From positions 120,743,528 through 120,807,527 of the forward strand of contig NC_053494.1 in assembly GCF_905171775.1 (NCBI RefSeq): a DNA stretch of 64,000 nucleotides. Reading direction: 5' to 3'. Source of the stretch: Rana temporaria (lineage: Eukaryota > Chordata > Amphibia > Anura > Ranidae). The notes under the pieces are model-generated. The model did no database searches. It was not told the origin of the DNA and saw nothing but the letters and a program-made list of their open reading frames with translations. The position numbers and the translations under genes were made by a program. Positions 42,436 through 55,068 of the stretch are shown here, one piece after another (position 1 is the stretch's first letter; each line of letters opens with the position of its first letter).

Positions 42436-43620
42436 ACTCTCTTTCAGTCAATGAAAAGTCTTGTTTTTGTTATTTTTATTAGGGATTAACTTGGGTGGAA
42501 TAGGGACATGGGATGCCCAGAGAATGAATTATTACTTTTAATGTTATAGCGGTTCATGCTATAACTGGAAATGTTAGAACGGTTCATACGTTGCACTCCT
42601 CAGAAGGGATAAAATGGCGGACCCTAATCCTGACAGACTTTTCACCTCAGAACTTTTCCCACCTCTGCGCTCTCCCTGCAGACTTTTACCTTGGGACACT
42701 TCTTCTGCACATCACTTTCCTGTCACAGATTAGTACTCCTGTCCTGCCATTTTCAGCCCACTAGGCCTCACTCTGAATAAGTCCTAGTAGTTTCAATTGA
42801 TGATCCTGAATAGGGCAGGGGCCTGCAGGACCCCTTTTTGTGGCTGTGGTTATTACTTGAGGAAAATATTTGATGATGGACTACTGATCCCAGTGGTCCC
42901 GAATTGCAAATCCTGCGCCCTCAGGCCACATCGAATTGACACAAACTCCACAGTCTCTCCTCTGGCTCTACACCCAGCTCCTGTTCAAGGACACCTTTCC
43001 ATGACCGTGTCGGGAAAGGCTACGTCCCAGCTCACACTGGCGTGCCTCTTCCTGATCTCCACTGTGCTTCACTCACGACTCCTGCCCTGAGTCCTTCCTG
43101 AAGGCTTTACCCGGACAGGTGGACTGGCTGCTTCTCCAGTTCCTGTTCCAGGACGCCTCTCCATGACAGTGTAAGGAGAGGCTCTCGAGCTCCTCCGCCA
43201 GATCCACCCCCCCCCTTCAGATGGGGGTGTTTCTCCTGCATGCAGTCTAGCACTCCATCCTTCAGTTCACCCAGCCGACAACTCCCCTCCAGCAAACTGA
43301 CTGGGGGAATATATAGGAGGCCTGCCCCCTGCCAATCCTAGATGGAGATTGGTCAGAGATCCTACATACCCCAATGCCACTTCAGTACTCAGCCCTGCCC
43401 CCTTTCCAGAACATTCTCCTCTGGGAACAGGGGAGGTGCCCAAGAGCTCAAGTACATGTCGGTCACCTGCTGCTACACTAAACCACTCCCCTGCCCTCAG
43501 ATCCAAAAACAAACGAGCCTAGCTCGCAGCTTAGGCCTGCTTAAATTTACCTGCACTGGTAGCTAACATTTACCTGCACTCAGCGCCTACCTAAAGGTAG
43601 AGGGTGCTACATATACAGTA
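42436..43620. other. Unassigned GC-rich block, possible LTR-like repeat
   Basis: From about 42540 ('tgttatagcggttcatgc') to 43610 ('agagggtgctaca') the composition changes and the ends are TG...CA, but I found no clear target duplication, primer site or protein. It includes a duplicated segment around 'ttcctgttccaggacgcctc' and 'ctcctgttcaaggacacc'. Confidence 0.3.
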
Positions 43621-43967
43621 TATGTAAAGTGCTGTGTAAATGGACAGTGCTGTATAAGTACCTGTAATTAATAAACACATAAATCTGCTCTGTTATGTGT
43701 GATCTATGCTATCAAGCCGCATGACGTAGTATAACAGTCCCTTTTATCAAATAGCTGTAGAAATATGTTGAATATATTCCAAAAAGCAACTCAAATATAC
43801 TATATACATTAGATGCCGTTTGATTTGGGTAATATGCTGATAAAGTGTTTTTCTAGGAATGTTTTAAATAGAAAGTTGTAAAGTCCATACTTGCTCATTT
43901 CAAGTTCTGCTTGAAGAAACTTTTTTTTTTATATCACAGACTGAATAAAACACAATAGAGGAAGACT

Positions 43968-44373
43968 AATGCTGCTTACACACGATCGGAAATTCAGACA
44001 AGAAAACTGTGGATTTTTTTCAGATGGAATTTTAGCTCAAACTTGTTGCATACACAGGGTCACACACAATTCCGGCCTTCAAGAACGCGGTGACATACAA
44101 CACTACAATGAGCCGAGAAAAATTAAGTTCAATGATTCCGAGCATGCGTCGAATTGATTCCGAGCATGCATGTTTTTTGAGCGTCGGAATTGCATACAGA
44201 CGATCAGAATTTCCAACAAGAACTTTTCTCGTCAGAAAAATTAAGAACCAGCTCTCAATTTTTTTTTCCAACAGAAAAAGTCTGATGGGGTCTACACATG
44301 GTCGAAATTTGCGACCAAAAGCTCACATCAAACTTTTCCTGTCAGAAATTTCGATTATGTGTACGCGGCATAA
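43968..44373. mobile_element. MITE with TACACACGATCG termini, copy 4
   Basis: Ends 'atgctgcttacacacgatc' and 'gattatgtgtacgcggcat'. The core has 'ggaaattcagac', 'cgagcatgcgtcgaa' and 'ttcaatgattccgagc', as in copy 1 at 3016. Confidence 0.8.
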
Positions 44374-44824
44374 GATCGTTTCTGGAGATGGGTAATGCTC
44401 AGTGAAAAGGTGTAAACGAATGTCATTTTGAAAAGGCTGCATTTTGTATATAAAAATATAACGGGACAAGAAATGTGTTCAGTACGGAAAAGGTGATCTG
44501 GATCATCTTCTTTTAGGACCACATCAGTTATGCTGATATTGATTTTGTTTTTTTATATCAGACTTGGCTCATTGTTGTTGAAAAACGGAAGTGCTGAGCA
44601 GGCATGCGGTTGCTTCATATATGCATATCAAGATATAATATTTGGATTGGAGATTATCTTTACATGTGAAGTATGGCAACTATTGGAAGGAGATCTTTCA
44701 CTGCCAGAGGTTTTGTTCTCTCTCTTTTCTTTAAATAGGGGAGCCAACTTTCATTACTGGACATTCTTATTTTGGTATGATTATATTTATACCCCCCCCT
44801 TTTATTTGTTTCATGTTGCATTAA

Positions 44825-45052
44825 AGCGGAAGTAAACCCATCGATTTGATAGTTTCAAAAGACAGTTAACATTCCTGGCATGCCGGAAATGCTAGCTGTC
44901 ACATTTGCTTGTGCTCTCATCCAAACTGTCAAACCATCCAATGGCTGGTGTCATAACTGATCACATGTGCCGCATCATGGCAGTTGCAAATTAAACAGAG
45001 GCCAAGATGGCAGCTTCTTTGGTTGAAAACGATAGGAGGGTTTACTTCCACT
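44825..45052. mobile_element. TTAA MITE, AGCGGAAGTAAACCCATC type, copy 1
   Basis: TTAA at 44821-44824 and 45053-45056, ends AGCGGAAGTAAACCC and GGGTTTACTTCCACT, 228 bp. A 227-bp sister lies at 50483-50709 with the shared interior 'catccaatggctggtgtcat'. Confidence 0.92.
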
Positions 45053-45056
45053 TTAA

Positions 45057-46466
45057 TTGGAAAAATGGCTTAATATTTACAGGGGTGTATACAAGAGTCA
45101 TTTTAGACATAAGAAGGTTTGGAAAATAAGAAAATAAATGTTGTGTCGTTTTAATTAAATAAAGCAGTAGACTTGCGTTACTGCAAGTTCAACAAGAATC
45201 AGAACTATGACCTAATTTTTAAGTTGTTATCAATTTTTTTTATTCCGATTGCTTGAGACAGACATTGTCTGCTTAGTGTGTTAAAAGCTTTCTTGTATTT
45301 CTTGAATAAAGTATTATTTCCACTTATACAGTGTAAGGACAAAATTGATCCAACTGAGTGAAAAAAAAAAAACTCCCTGCAGTGCTTGTTCTTGTACTTT
45401 TGCATTCTTCCCTCTTGCAGTCATATTTATATAGCAATGAGATTTTTCCTTTTTTCATATTATAGGATTCATGTCTCCAGTGACCTAGAATTTCTGCTTT
45501 AATAGGTGACCACAATCTCAAACAATTTTTAAGAGTGGAATGTAAAAATTGGAGTGAAGGGTGCAATTGACATTGAAGAAAGTTTGTGCTGACATAGGAT
45601 ATACTAGTCGCCTGGCTGTTTCTGTGTATTTTTGACTTTGAACAAGAATGGTATGGACACTGAACCAAGGGAGCCAGTGAAGCCAGAACTTCTTGTTTAG
45701 TTTGTGGACTTGGAAAGTATTAAACTATTATTTGCATGTCAGCTAAGTGTTTTTTGTTCAAACTTTTTTATTAAAAAATCACAGAGTACATCAACAAGTA
45801 ATCTTGTTTGGAACTATAGAACATATCTCACGGTACATCTTGGATGATGTTTATGTAGTCATAACAACAGAACCTGCTAAACATAGACAACGTTCATTAT
45901 CACGGAACAGAGTATGGTGGAGTATGGTGGTGGTAACAACTGCAAGCACATTATTAAGTGTCAGAGAATGCTAGCAGTAGGGAGGGGAGTAGCTCCAATC
46001 CAATAACAGGATAGGTCTAGGCAATAAGCCTTATCATTGCCGTAGAAATTATAAATAAAGCATTTTGGTCAAGGAAAAAAAGAATCCAGAAAGGGGAAAA
46101 AAGTAAAAGGAAACATGGAGGGAAAGAGAGAGTATGAGAAGGAGAGAAGAAATGTCGGCGGGACCGCACGACAGCTAAGTGTGTTTAAGAGGTTAGCAAT
46201 TGCAGAATTCATATTTTTCTCAGCACAGGTTTCCTTCCTAGGTCTGCTTCACGCTACTAAAGAAACATGGAAAGTTCATAATGTAAAAACACTATTCATG
46301 TCAATGTGCCTTGTTAATATATAAGAGTTGTATTATAAAATATTATGGGGGTATGATGCGTTTAGCGTCTGCTCACAGTAGAAGTCCAGTCAAAACCCAA
46401 CTAAGCTTAAACCTGCTTCCACCCCCATTCTAAGCCATATGCTAACTACTCTTTAAAGAAAAGATT
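45057..46466. other. Apparently single-copy intron, no gene
   Basis: AT-rich, no repeat termini recognised. Several frames of 65-115 codons on both strands show no domain or codon bias that I can support. Confidence 0.35.
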
Positions 46467-47176
46467 GGCCCGGATTCACATACATCGGCGCATATTTATG
46501 CCACCGTAGCGTATCTAATATACGCTACGCCGACGTAGCGCACAGAGGCAAGCACTGGATTCAAAAAGCCAGTGCTGCCAAATCTGCGCTGGGTTTCCTA
46601 TGCGTAAGTCGTCGTAAGTGGAAGTGGGCGTGAGCCATGCAAATGAGGCGTGACCCCATGCAAATGATGGGCCGAGCGCCATAAAGATACGAATAACGAC
46701 CGTGGACGCATCCCACTGCGCATTCTCAGAATCACGTCGGAACTACTCCCTAAGATACGATGGATCACTGCCTACGACGTGAACGGAACCTACGCCTAGT
46801 CATATTCACGTACAACGTAAACGACATAAGGTACGACGGCTTGTGTTCCCTGGTCCATACCTTTTGCATGGGTTGCACCTCCTATACGGACGTACGACTT
46901 ACGCAAACCGCGTATGTTATGCGCCAGGCGCAAGTACGTTCGTGAATCGACATATCTCCCTCATCTCCCTCATTTCCATAGGAAATCAATGGGAGCGCAA
47001 CTTGCGTCCATCATAAATATGCGCCCACGATACGCCGGCGTAGGCAAGTTACGGCAGTCGGATGAAGCCTATTTTTAGGCGTATCTCGGTTTGTGAGCAC
47101 GGCGCATAGATACGACGGCGCATATTTGCACTTACGCTGTATCTCGAGATATGTCAGCGCTTTGTGAATCCGGGCC
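46467..47176. mobile_element. Complete element of the GGCCCGGATTCAC family (710 bp)
   Basis: Inverted ends GGCCCGGATTCACA and TTGTGAATCCGGGCC. ATT stands immediately outside both ends, a candidate 3-bp target duplication. The interior is rich in 'cgtaa', 'tacgccg' and 'gtacgac' motifs on both strands. Confidence 0.9.
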
Positions 47177-47370
47177 ATTGTATATACTTTCCTAATCTAA
47201 GCTTTGGTCTGATCACCTAATCGGCTCCGAGGGCTGGCTTCAGGGGAGAGCAGGGACAACGGACAATGGATGTGCCATAACAAGTCTATTGGTCCCCCAT
47301 TTTCCAATCGTTGGCCCTGACATTATAGCCCTGTGAAACAAGAAATGGACCTTAAAAACCTGGATAAGTA

Positions 47371-47500
47371 CCGTATTTATCGGCGTATAACATGCACAGG
47401 CGTATAACACGCACCCTATCTTTAGGAGGGTAGAGGGGAGAGTTGCTTCATATAGTGAAAATCAAAAATGCAGATAAGCCTATTTATTGAGGTTATGACA
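47371..47500. repeat. Fragment of a repeat with 'cggcgtataacacgcacc' text
   Basis: Begins 'accgtatttatcggcgtata' and continues 'ggcgtataacacgcaccc'. Only one end is present, so this is a truncated copy of a dispersed element that I recall from other vertebrates. Confidence 0.55.
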
Positions 47501-47504
47501 TTAG

Positions 47505-48237
47505 GGCCCGGATTCACGTACATTGGCGTATCATTGAGCGGGCGTAACGTATCCTATTTAAGTTACGCCTCCGCAACTTAGACGGGCAAGTGTAGTATTC
47601 TCAAAGCACTTGCTCCGTAAGTTGCGGCGGCGTAGAGTAAATAGGCCAGCGTAAGCCCGCCTAATTCAAATGTGGAAGATGTGGGCGTGTGTTATGTAAA
47701 TGTTATGTGACCCCACGTAAATGACGTTTTCTACGAACGGTGCATGCGCCGTCCGTGGACATATCCCAGTCTGCATTGCTCCAAAGTACGCCGCAAGGAC
47801 GTATTGGTTTCGACGTGAACGTAAATTACGTCCAGCCCCATTCACGGACGACTTGCGCAAACGACGTAAAATTTTCAAAATTCAACGCGGGAACGACGTC
47901 CATACTTAACATTGGTACGCCGCATGTACGCCTCATATAGTAGAAGTAACTTTACGCCGGGAAAAGCCTAACGTAAACGGCGTATCTGTCCTGCGTTGGC
48001 CGGGCGTAGGTTCGTGAATTCGCGTATCTAGCTGATTTACATATTTCTAGGCGTAAATCAGCGTACACGCCCCTAGCGGCCAGCGTAAATATGCAGTTAA
48101 GATCCGACGGCGTAAGAGACTTACGCCGGTCGGATCTAATACAAATCTATGCGTAACTGATTAAAAGAATCAGGCGCATAGATACGACAGATCAGACTCA
48201 GAGATACGCCGTCGTATCTCCTTTGAGAATCTGGGCC
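47505..48237. mobile_element. Second complete element of the GGCCCGGATTCAC family
   Basis: Ends GGCCCGGATTCACG and GAGAATCTGGGCC. The interior is related to 1190-1851 ('aatttacgtccagc'-like segments, 'gcgcaaacgacgtaaa', 'cctagcggccagcgtaaata'). Confidence 0.88.
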
Positions 48238-48618
48238 TAAGTCTTGCTGTACAAAAAATTACCTGCATCAGATCTTGCAGGTCCATGGATTTAAATTTGA
48301 TGTTTCCAATGGCCCCCAAACCTTACCGAGAGAACTTATAAAAGTTAGGTGGGCTGCTACTTGAGCTCACATGGACACCGTTTATCATGAGGTGTTGTTT
48401 TTCTTTTCTAATGCATTTTAAATCCTTATTCCAGCATTATTTTTATTATTGTTATTATTTTAACCTTTGCAAAGCTTAATAAAAACTGCAGTTTTTGTTG
48501 CAGTACTCGCCCCCTCATACTCGCCAACCCAGTACTGATCATATTTGGTTTGAAAAATACCCTGTGCCATTCAGCCCACAATCATTTATGGTTTACATAT
48601 CTTGAGGGAACCTTATAC

Positions 48619-48766
48619 CACAGGTCTTCAAACTACAGCCCTCCAGTTGTTCAGGAACTACAATTACCATCATGCCTAGTCATGTCTGTGAATGTCAGTG
48701 TGTTACAATGCCTCATGGGATGTGTACTTCTACAACAGCTGGAGGGCCGTAGTTTGAAGATCCTTG
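48619..48766. mobile_element. Short hAT MITE with near-perfect 8-bp duplication
   Basis: CCTTATAC at 48611-48618 and CCCTATAC at 48767-48774 flank ends CACAGGTCTTCAAACTACAG and GTAGTTTGAAGATCCTTG. 148 bp, non-coding. The left end has the same extra CA as the element at 25281. Confidence 0.85.
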
Positions 48767-48774
48767 CCCTATAC

Positions 48775-50482
48775 CTATCGAGAAGCTGCCATTGAATGTA
48801 TACATGTACTCTTTCTCCTATCAAGTTTAACCCCCCCCCCCCCCCATATGTTATTTATGGACTTTAAATTCCACTTTTTCTGCCAGTGGAGCACTGACTC
48901 ACCTGCTATTTTAGTGTGTTGTTGTAAAAGGTGTCAAGGATCTGCTCCCTGGTGGTGGGTCATTAGGCCATCATGGACTTGCAGTGTTTGTGGTATAGAG
49001 CAAGGCCATATTATGACATTGCACCAACCCACCCATGGAAGAGGACCCATGATATTCTGAAACTGAATTAAAGACGCCAGAATAAAAATATGTATAATTT
49101 TTAAAAACTGTGATCGGAATTGATCTTCAATTTTCTTAAAATTTTTAACACAATTTTTTTTTCTATTCTTTTTTGTTCACCAACTTTCCACTTCTTTATT
49201 TCAGTGGTCTGAGAACAATTTCTTTTTACTAACATTGTTTACTTAAATGCATCGCACTGCATTTATTGCACTTTTCTAGGGGTGAAGGCCGTTAAAGTGA
49301 ACATCTAGTTTAAAGCTTCACAGTAGGATTTATTCATTCACCCTCCCCTGGCCCTGTTCTCTCCCTCTGTTTACTTCATGCATGGGGCCTTCTTCAGATG
49401 GCCATGTCGCTGCATCAATTATATAGACACTGAGAGCCAGTGGTGTGGTCCTTTTTGGATCTAGGAAAGAAACTGATGCCAGCAGAGGAGAGTCAAGGGG
49501 ATCGGCAGTCTCTCAGGGGGCCATTACAGCTCTGGATTAGCGATCCCCCACCTAGAAAGGTGCCAGTGTGGGACCTTGATGGAGAAAGTAGGGGAGTATG
49601 ACTGGCTTTACAAGGCAGGAAATGGGGGGGGGGGGAGTCCTAGCAGGATGAGGGGTGGGGGGCGTGGGCAGAGACTGTGCTCAGAGTGGGGCTTTACTAA
49701 ATTCATTAGCCCAGCAATACCACCTTTTAAAAGAGATCTAGGGATATACATTTTTCAGTTTGGATAGTGTAGGGGAGCTTTTTTCAACCTTTTTAGCTGG
49801 AGAAACCCTTTAAATAACTTCCTGTTCTCGGAAAATCCCTGCTAATAATTACTTTGGCTAAAGCTCACAGTACATTAACGTGATGATCAGCGGGAAGAGT
49901 TCTCCTTACATGTGTGGTTAGTAGGTGGAATTCCCCCTACAGATAGCTAAAAAAATGTCATTGCTTTCAGTGGTTACTTATTTTAAAGGTAGACATTGCT
50001 TATTACTCAAGGAACCCCTAGCAACCTCTTGAGGAACACTGGGGTTCCACTTAACCCTGGCTAAGAAAGGCTGGTGTAGGAAATGGATAAAGCTTCTGTG
50101 AGTTCCCTTCACTTCAGACTCAACAAACAGAGATGAACTTTTTCCAAAGTGAAGGAAATCCCCTCTTGGACAGTTGTCACTGGAACAAGTGGCCCCTATT
50201 GGAAGACAATTCATGGATTTTCCCTCACTTTTGACAGTGGTCACCTGGACAAACAGAGATGCTGGATTTTTACCAGCAGCAGTGTCTGGGCTAACTGCAA
50301 TAAAACATGTAGAGTCTTGTAGACAGTGTTCTGTGCTACAGTAAGGACCATTTATCCACCCATCCACTGCTGTACTGGTGTTCTTTGGAGAAAAAAAATA
50401 TATTCTTGACGCGTGGGAATGGTGTAAGGTCCAGTTGAGTTACTGCCAGTTATGCTGTAGGCACACTATGATAATCCTTTAA
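48775..50482. other. Intron without a recognisable gene
   Basis: Contains a poly-C run (48831-48845), G-rich runs (about 49626-49660) and unassigned repeat-like text near 49980-50260 ('gaacccctagcaacctc', 'ggacagttgtcactggaac'). No coding evidence. Confidence 0.35.
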
Positions 50483-50709
50483 AGCGGAAGTAAACCCATC
50501 AATTTAACAATTTCAAAAAGCAGTTGCATTTACGGCATGCCGGGATTGCTAACTGTCACATTGGTTGTGCTCTCAACCAAACTGTCAAACCATCCAATGG
50601 CTGGTGTCATAACTGATCACATGTGCAGCATAATGGCAGTTGAACATTAAACATAGGCCAAGATAGCATTTTCCTTGCCTGAAAATGATAGGTGGGTTTA
50701 CTTTACACT
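50483..50709. mobile_element. TTAA MITE, AGCGGAAGTAAACCCATC type, copy 2
   Basis: TTAA at 50479-50482 and 50710-50713. About 85-90% similar by eye to the copy at 44825-45052 in the same orientation. Confidence 0.92.
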
Positions 50710-50713
50710 TTAA

Positions 50714-51523
50714 GTGGTGCAACTCCGATATCTGCCTAGATCCAAGGTGGCTTCATGAAATGTGAGAGAAGTAATGATTTCTATCTCCATACCCTTGTTG
50801 ATTTCCCACTGGCTCAGATCACAGCATAAATGCAATATAAAATGTAAAATGAGTACTGCATGAATGAGTAATGTTTTTTATATGTGAAAACAGGAATGTA
50901 TGAGGTCTGTAATTGGTGCTAAAATTCATATTGATTTTTGAAATATGGCAATACTGACTAGCTGACATTCTACGTCCAGAAACTGAAAACGTGTGAGTGA
51001 GAAAAAAAGAATGCATATATCTGCCTTCTGTCTAGTGATTCTGAAGTTATTTTGTAGCTGTTCACCCAAATTAGATTATCTGGTGTGTGTCTTGCTTGCT
51101 TTGGAATCAAGTGATAGTTTTTAATACCATGAAACATGTATGCATTATTCATGTCACCTCATTGTGGAAGAGGTAACGAAGGAGTAAATTGAGACTTTCA
51201 TATACACCATTATTTAATTTTCCTATTTCACTTCACAGCAAAGACCTTTTAAGAACATTGGTATAATTAAACCGCAATGTACAGTTTACAAAAGAGCTAT
51301 TGAAATCACAAAGTACGATATAATAACACATTTACCTATATTCTATACAGTGGGAGAGCAGCAGATATGCAAACCTACAACTTTGCACTATTACAAACTA
51401 TGTAAAATAACCACACATTCCACAATATTGGTGAGATCATGCAAAGGAAGTCATTGAGGAGTGGCCTTTTCTCTGCTTCAGGCCTGATTAGTAACACATG
51501 CTAAGAAGACTAAGCAAAGGCTA
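50714..51523. other. Apparently single-copy intron, no gene
   Basis: No repeat termini or domain-bearing frame was seen. Confidence 0.35.
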
Positions 51524-51957
51524 AGGCCCCATGCACACAAGACGCTATTACAAACGCCTCTAATCTCAGCTTTTCAAAGGCAAAAACCGGCATTTAAAAC
51601 GCCCGTTTTTCCAGCGAATTGTGCAGCGTTTTGCCGCGATTTTCAGCAATTTACCGCGATTTGCGGCTGTCAGCGTTTATCCCCAAAACACTGTAGACCC
51701 TCCCCAAGCTCAGAATCAAACTATTTGTGCCGCGTTTTGCCGCGATTAGCGGCGTTTTGCCGTGATTTGCGTCTAAAAAGCAAAAGCTGAAAGCTTCTGA
51801 ACCCAAAATTTTGAAACCTAACTGCTTTGAAACGCCAAAAAACGTGATCGTGTACATGGACACATAGGATAACATTAAATGTGTTCAGGGGCAGTTGAAA
51901 AAAATTCCCAAATGCCTCTGAACTCGAGTTTAGCAGCGTCTCGTGTGCATGGGGCCA
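51524..51957. mobile_element. Foldback MITE, GGCCCCATGCACACAAGACG termini
   Basis: Ends 'ggccccatgcacacaagacg' and 'cgtctcgtgtgcatggggcc' are inverted. The interior has 'ttttgccgcgatt' repeated four times. Related to 2472-2800. Confidence 0.88.
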
Positions 51958-52584
51958 AAAAGTCCAATGTACCTGGTACCTGGCAAAAGTGATAAAGGAC
52001 TATATTAGGAAGTGTTTCTTTTTTTTTTTTAATTGTAGGATGTTAAAGCAACTATGTTAAAATGAAAACTCGAAAATGAGGGCTGTCTTGCCCTTTCCCC
52101 TATCTTTATGTTTTTCTTTGGGCCCTTGGTCCATATTATCAGAACTGATCCAAATAACCATGGAAATGATTTCGGGCCCAGAAAATTGACAACCTTCTTC
52201 TGACCTTAACTCCTTCCCGCCGACATAGCCCATAAATGCGGCCCCATGGAAGTGGGCTTTTTACCGTGGGACTACTTATATGCTTTTCTCCCTTTTGTGC
52301 TGGTAGCGTGCCGCACAGCGTGCTTCCAGCACAGAAACTGGGATCTTGGCGAGAACCCCAAGACCCGTACTAATGAGCGGGACCTGGATCTCCCAATTCC
52401 AGATCACATGATTGCTATGGTAGCCTCTGACTGGCTATAACAGTAATCAGTAACTGTGAAGCCCACCCCTGTGTTTTTATCTTTCTGTGAATGGAGAGAA
52501 AAGATACAATGTATCTTTCTCTTTCCTGGCAGAGAGGGAAAAAAAGTGTAAAAAATAAATAATTAAATAATAACAAAAGCTATA

Positions 52585-53730
52585 CTCTCATTTGGTAAAG
52601 GACCCCTGATAAGCTACACAAATTTTTTCCTGAGGTCCCCTCTACATGCTGGAGATGCAATTTGGAAAAGGGGTCCCTCCTACACGTGTGGTGGGATTGC
52701 CCTGTCATTCAACCATTCTGGAGGGAGGTACATAGTCTAATCTCCCAAATCTCCACTTATACACCGGACTTCACTCCCGCACAATATTTGCTTCACCACA
52801 CCTCCCTTCCCACATCGACCTACCGTAAATCCCTGATGCTACATCTGATCAACGCTGCTACCCAATGCATACCTGTCCGTTGGAGAGACGCTCTCCCTCC
52901 TACTACTGTATAGACGAGTGGCGAGCTAGAGTTAACAGAATTGAGGAGATGGAAATGATTATCCACCAAGCTAAGGACATGCATGACAAGTTCAGGCAGA
53001 CCTGGGCTTGTTGGGCACACTATAGGGAATCCTTGATCCCTGTGCTTCCCCCCCGCCCCGTCGAATACGGTGGAAAACACTTGAACCCGATAGACGATTC
53101 GTCAGTCCTCTCTCCCTCTGCTTGTTTACCTAAACGTTAGACTCCAAATTTTAAGAGTCGAGATGCAGTGGATGGTAAACCAACGATCACAGCACTTCCC
53201 TGTGTGAGTTTGGAGGCACAGGCTGGAAACCTCTGCAGCTAGTTGGGCTCTGTGGTGCCCCTCTGTCATTGACCCTTATGCCGAAGTTTGATTTGGAGCA
53301 GTTTACATTGTCAGCCATGACACCATCCTCTTCAGCCTAACACATAGGGAAGTGCACTGATCGTCAGTTTACCACCCACTGTGTGTCTAGATTCTTATGA
53401 TTTGGAGTCTAGCGTTCCGGTAAGCAAGCATTTTGTACTATTCACAATGGAGGTGTATTCGGGTGAAGTCTCATACAGCATCCCATTCACTTATTGGACA
53501 CCCAACAAGGGACTTTTTGCCTATTGTTACCAATTTACTTTTCTGGAGCTCTACGTGAACTGTTCTCTTAATATCTCTGTAATATTCTATTGTTTCATTA
53601 TTTAGCGCGGCAACGTTTGTTTTATTTATGGTTTAACACAAATTGTTCTGTTGCCAGCGTCTTTCACTGAGTTTGCTCATTTGTATTTTGTTTCCTTCCT
53701 GCACAATTTTTTTCTCTTTATTTATACTAT
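52585..53730 (+). pseudogene. L1-type LINE remnant, C-terminal end of ORF2 and 3' UTR
   Basis: In frame from about 52600: HKFFPEVPSTCWRCNLEKGS, LLHVWWDCPVIQPFW, which is the Cys-x2-Cys-x8-His-x4-Cys motif and following Trp-rich segment at the end of L1 ORF2. The frame reaches a stop at about 52911, while the expected continuation (DEWRARVNRIEEMEMI, then KFRQTWACWAHY) lies in the next frame, so one base has been lost near 52908. ORF2 seems to end near 53140. The rest to about 53730 is AT-rich and probably 3' UTR. The 5' portion is missing, typical of truncated LINE insertions. No clear poly-A tail or target duplication was seen. Confidence 0.85.
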
Positions 53731-53734
53731 AAAC

Positions 53735-54150
53735 CTTTCATACTGTGGCGGTTTGCAGGCGCTATTGCGCTCAAAATAGCACCTGCACACCAACCCTAAA
53801 TAGTGGCTGCAGTTTCTCCAGTGTGAAAGCCAGAGGGCTTTCATACTGGAGCGGTGCGCTAGCAGGACCACTCCAAAAGTCCTGCTAGCAGCATCTTTGG
53901 ACTGGTGAGAGTAGCGGTGTGTTTACCGCTCCTCCACCGCTCCTTCCAATTGAAAGCAATGGGAAACCACTGCTACACCGCCGTCAATGCGCCTCTGCAG
54001 AGGCACATTGCTGGCGGTATTAACCCTCTTTCGGCTGCTAGCAGGGGTTAAAACCGCACCGCTAGCGGCCTGATACCGCTGCAATTCCGACGGTATATCG
54101 GCGCTATACCGCCACCGCACCTCCTGCCCCAGTGTAAAAGGGGCCTAACT
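53735..54150. mobile_element. MITE with CCTTTCATACTG / CCAGTGTAAAAGGGG termini
   Basis: Left 'aacctttcatactgtggcgg' and right 'gccccagtgtaaaaggggcc' are imperfect inverted ends, like the element at 2068-3015. The interior pairs through 'accgctcctccaccgctcc' and 'gcggtgcgctag'-type segments. It is non-coding. Confidence 0.6.
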
Positions 54151-54601
54151 TAGTCTTATCAAGCTCTGAATTTACCATGTTATCTGTTAACATTCAGAGA
54201 CTTCAAAAGTCGAATTTCCTCATGGTCACAATACATCTCATGGAGAGAAAAAATACACTATATAAAGATCCTGTCAGAAATCCTCTATTTGTTTTGAACG
54301 CTCCCTATCACCATCCTGACTTTCAAAACCATGTTTTGCTGCTGATTTGTGTTTGCACTCTGTATCCTGCAATAGTCAGCCAGCATTGATAGATTCCAGT
54401 TTTCCTAATACAATTGTTCCATTATGGCAATGTGATGGTGAAAACATATGCCATGTTTGTCACTGACTGCACCTAGATTTTCAGGAAAAAAGTGTGCAGG
54501 AACATGTTGCACCTTGTCTTTTTTATGCTGTAAGATGTTTCTTTGGCCCCGCTAACTGCTTGTCATTGACGTATCTGATCTAAGAGCCAACATACTGTAA
54601 G

Positions 54602-54772
54602 ACCCCTTTCACACTGGGGTGCTTGTCGGACATTTTTGCACTAAAAATAGAACCTGAAAAGCACTTCAAGCACTTCAGCCCGTCAATCAACTCCGCTTGG
54701 CTTAGGAACGCCTATACCCAGAAGGAATCCGCGCTCGGAGCCGGATAACAAAGGCTGATAAAACGATAAGTA

Positions 54773-54807
<35 letters not shown>

Positions 54808-55060
54808 CATACTGCAGATGTCAGCAGTATGCTAGATCTAATGGCAGAAAGTTTATTTTTGTGTGAACCTCCACTTTAACACCAGCTAGTAGCCAAATAA
54901 AGGGTTAAAAGCGCCTGCAAAGCACCACTGCTGAAGCGCTTTGCAGGCGCGGTGCCCATTGATTTCAATGGCAGGGGCGGTGGAGGAGCGGTGTATACAC
55001 TGCTCCTCCACCGCCCCAAAGATGCTGCTTGCAAGACTTTTTCCTGTCCTGCAAGTGTAC
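54602..55060. repeat. Related MITE fragments with poly-A run
   Basis: Starts 'acccctttcacactggggtg'. It is interrupted at 54665-54870 by sequence with a 33-base A-run (54774-54806) and the end 'gtgtgaacctccactttaa' of a TTAA MITE. It continues with 'gcgctttgcaggcgcggtg' and 'gaggagcggtgtatacac'. Confidence 0.5.
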
Positions 55061-55068
55061 TGCCTTAA

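Noticed and set aside
42540..43610. LTR of a retrotransposon (TG...CA ends)
   Set aside because: No matching second LTR, no target duplication, no primer-binding site; kept only as an unassigned block.
45324..45668. 114-codon minus-strand frame
   Set aside because: No recognisable domain, biased composition (Ser, Lys, poly-Phe tail), in AT-rich intron.
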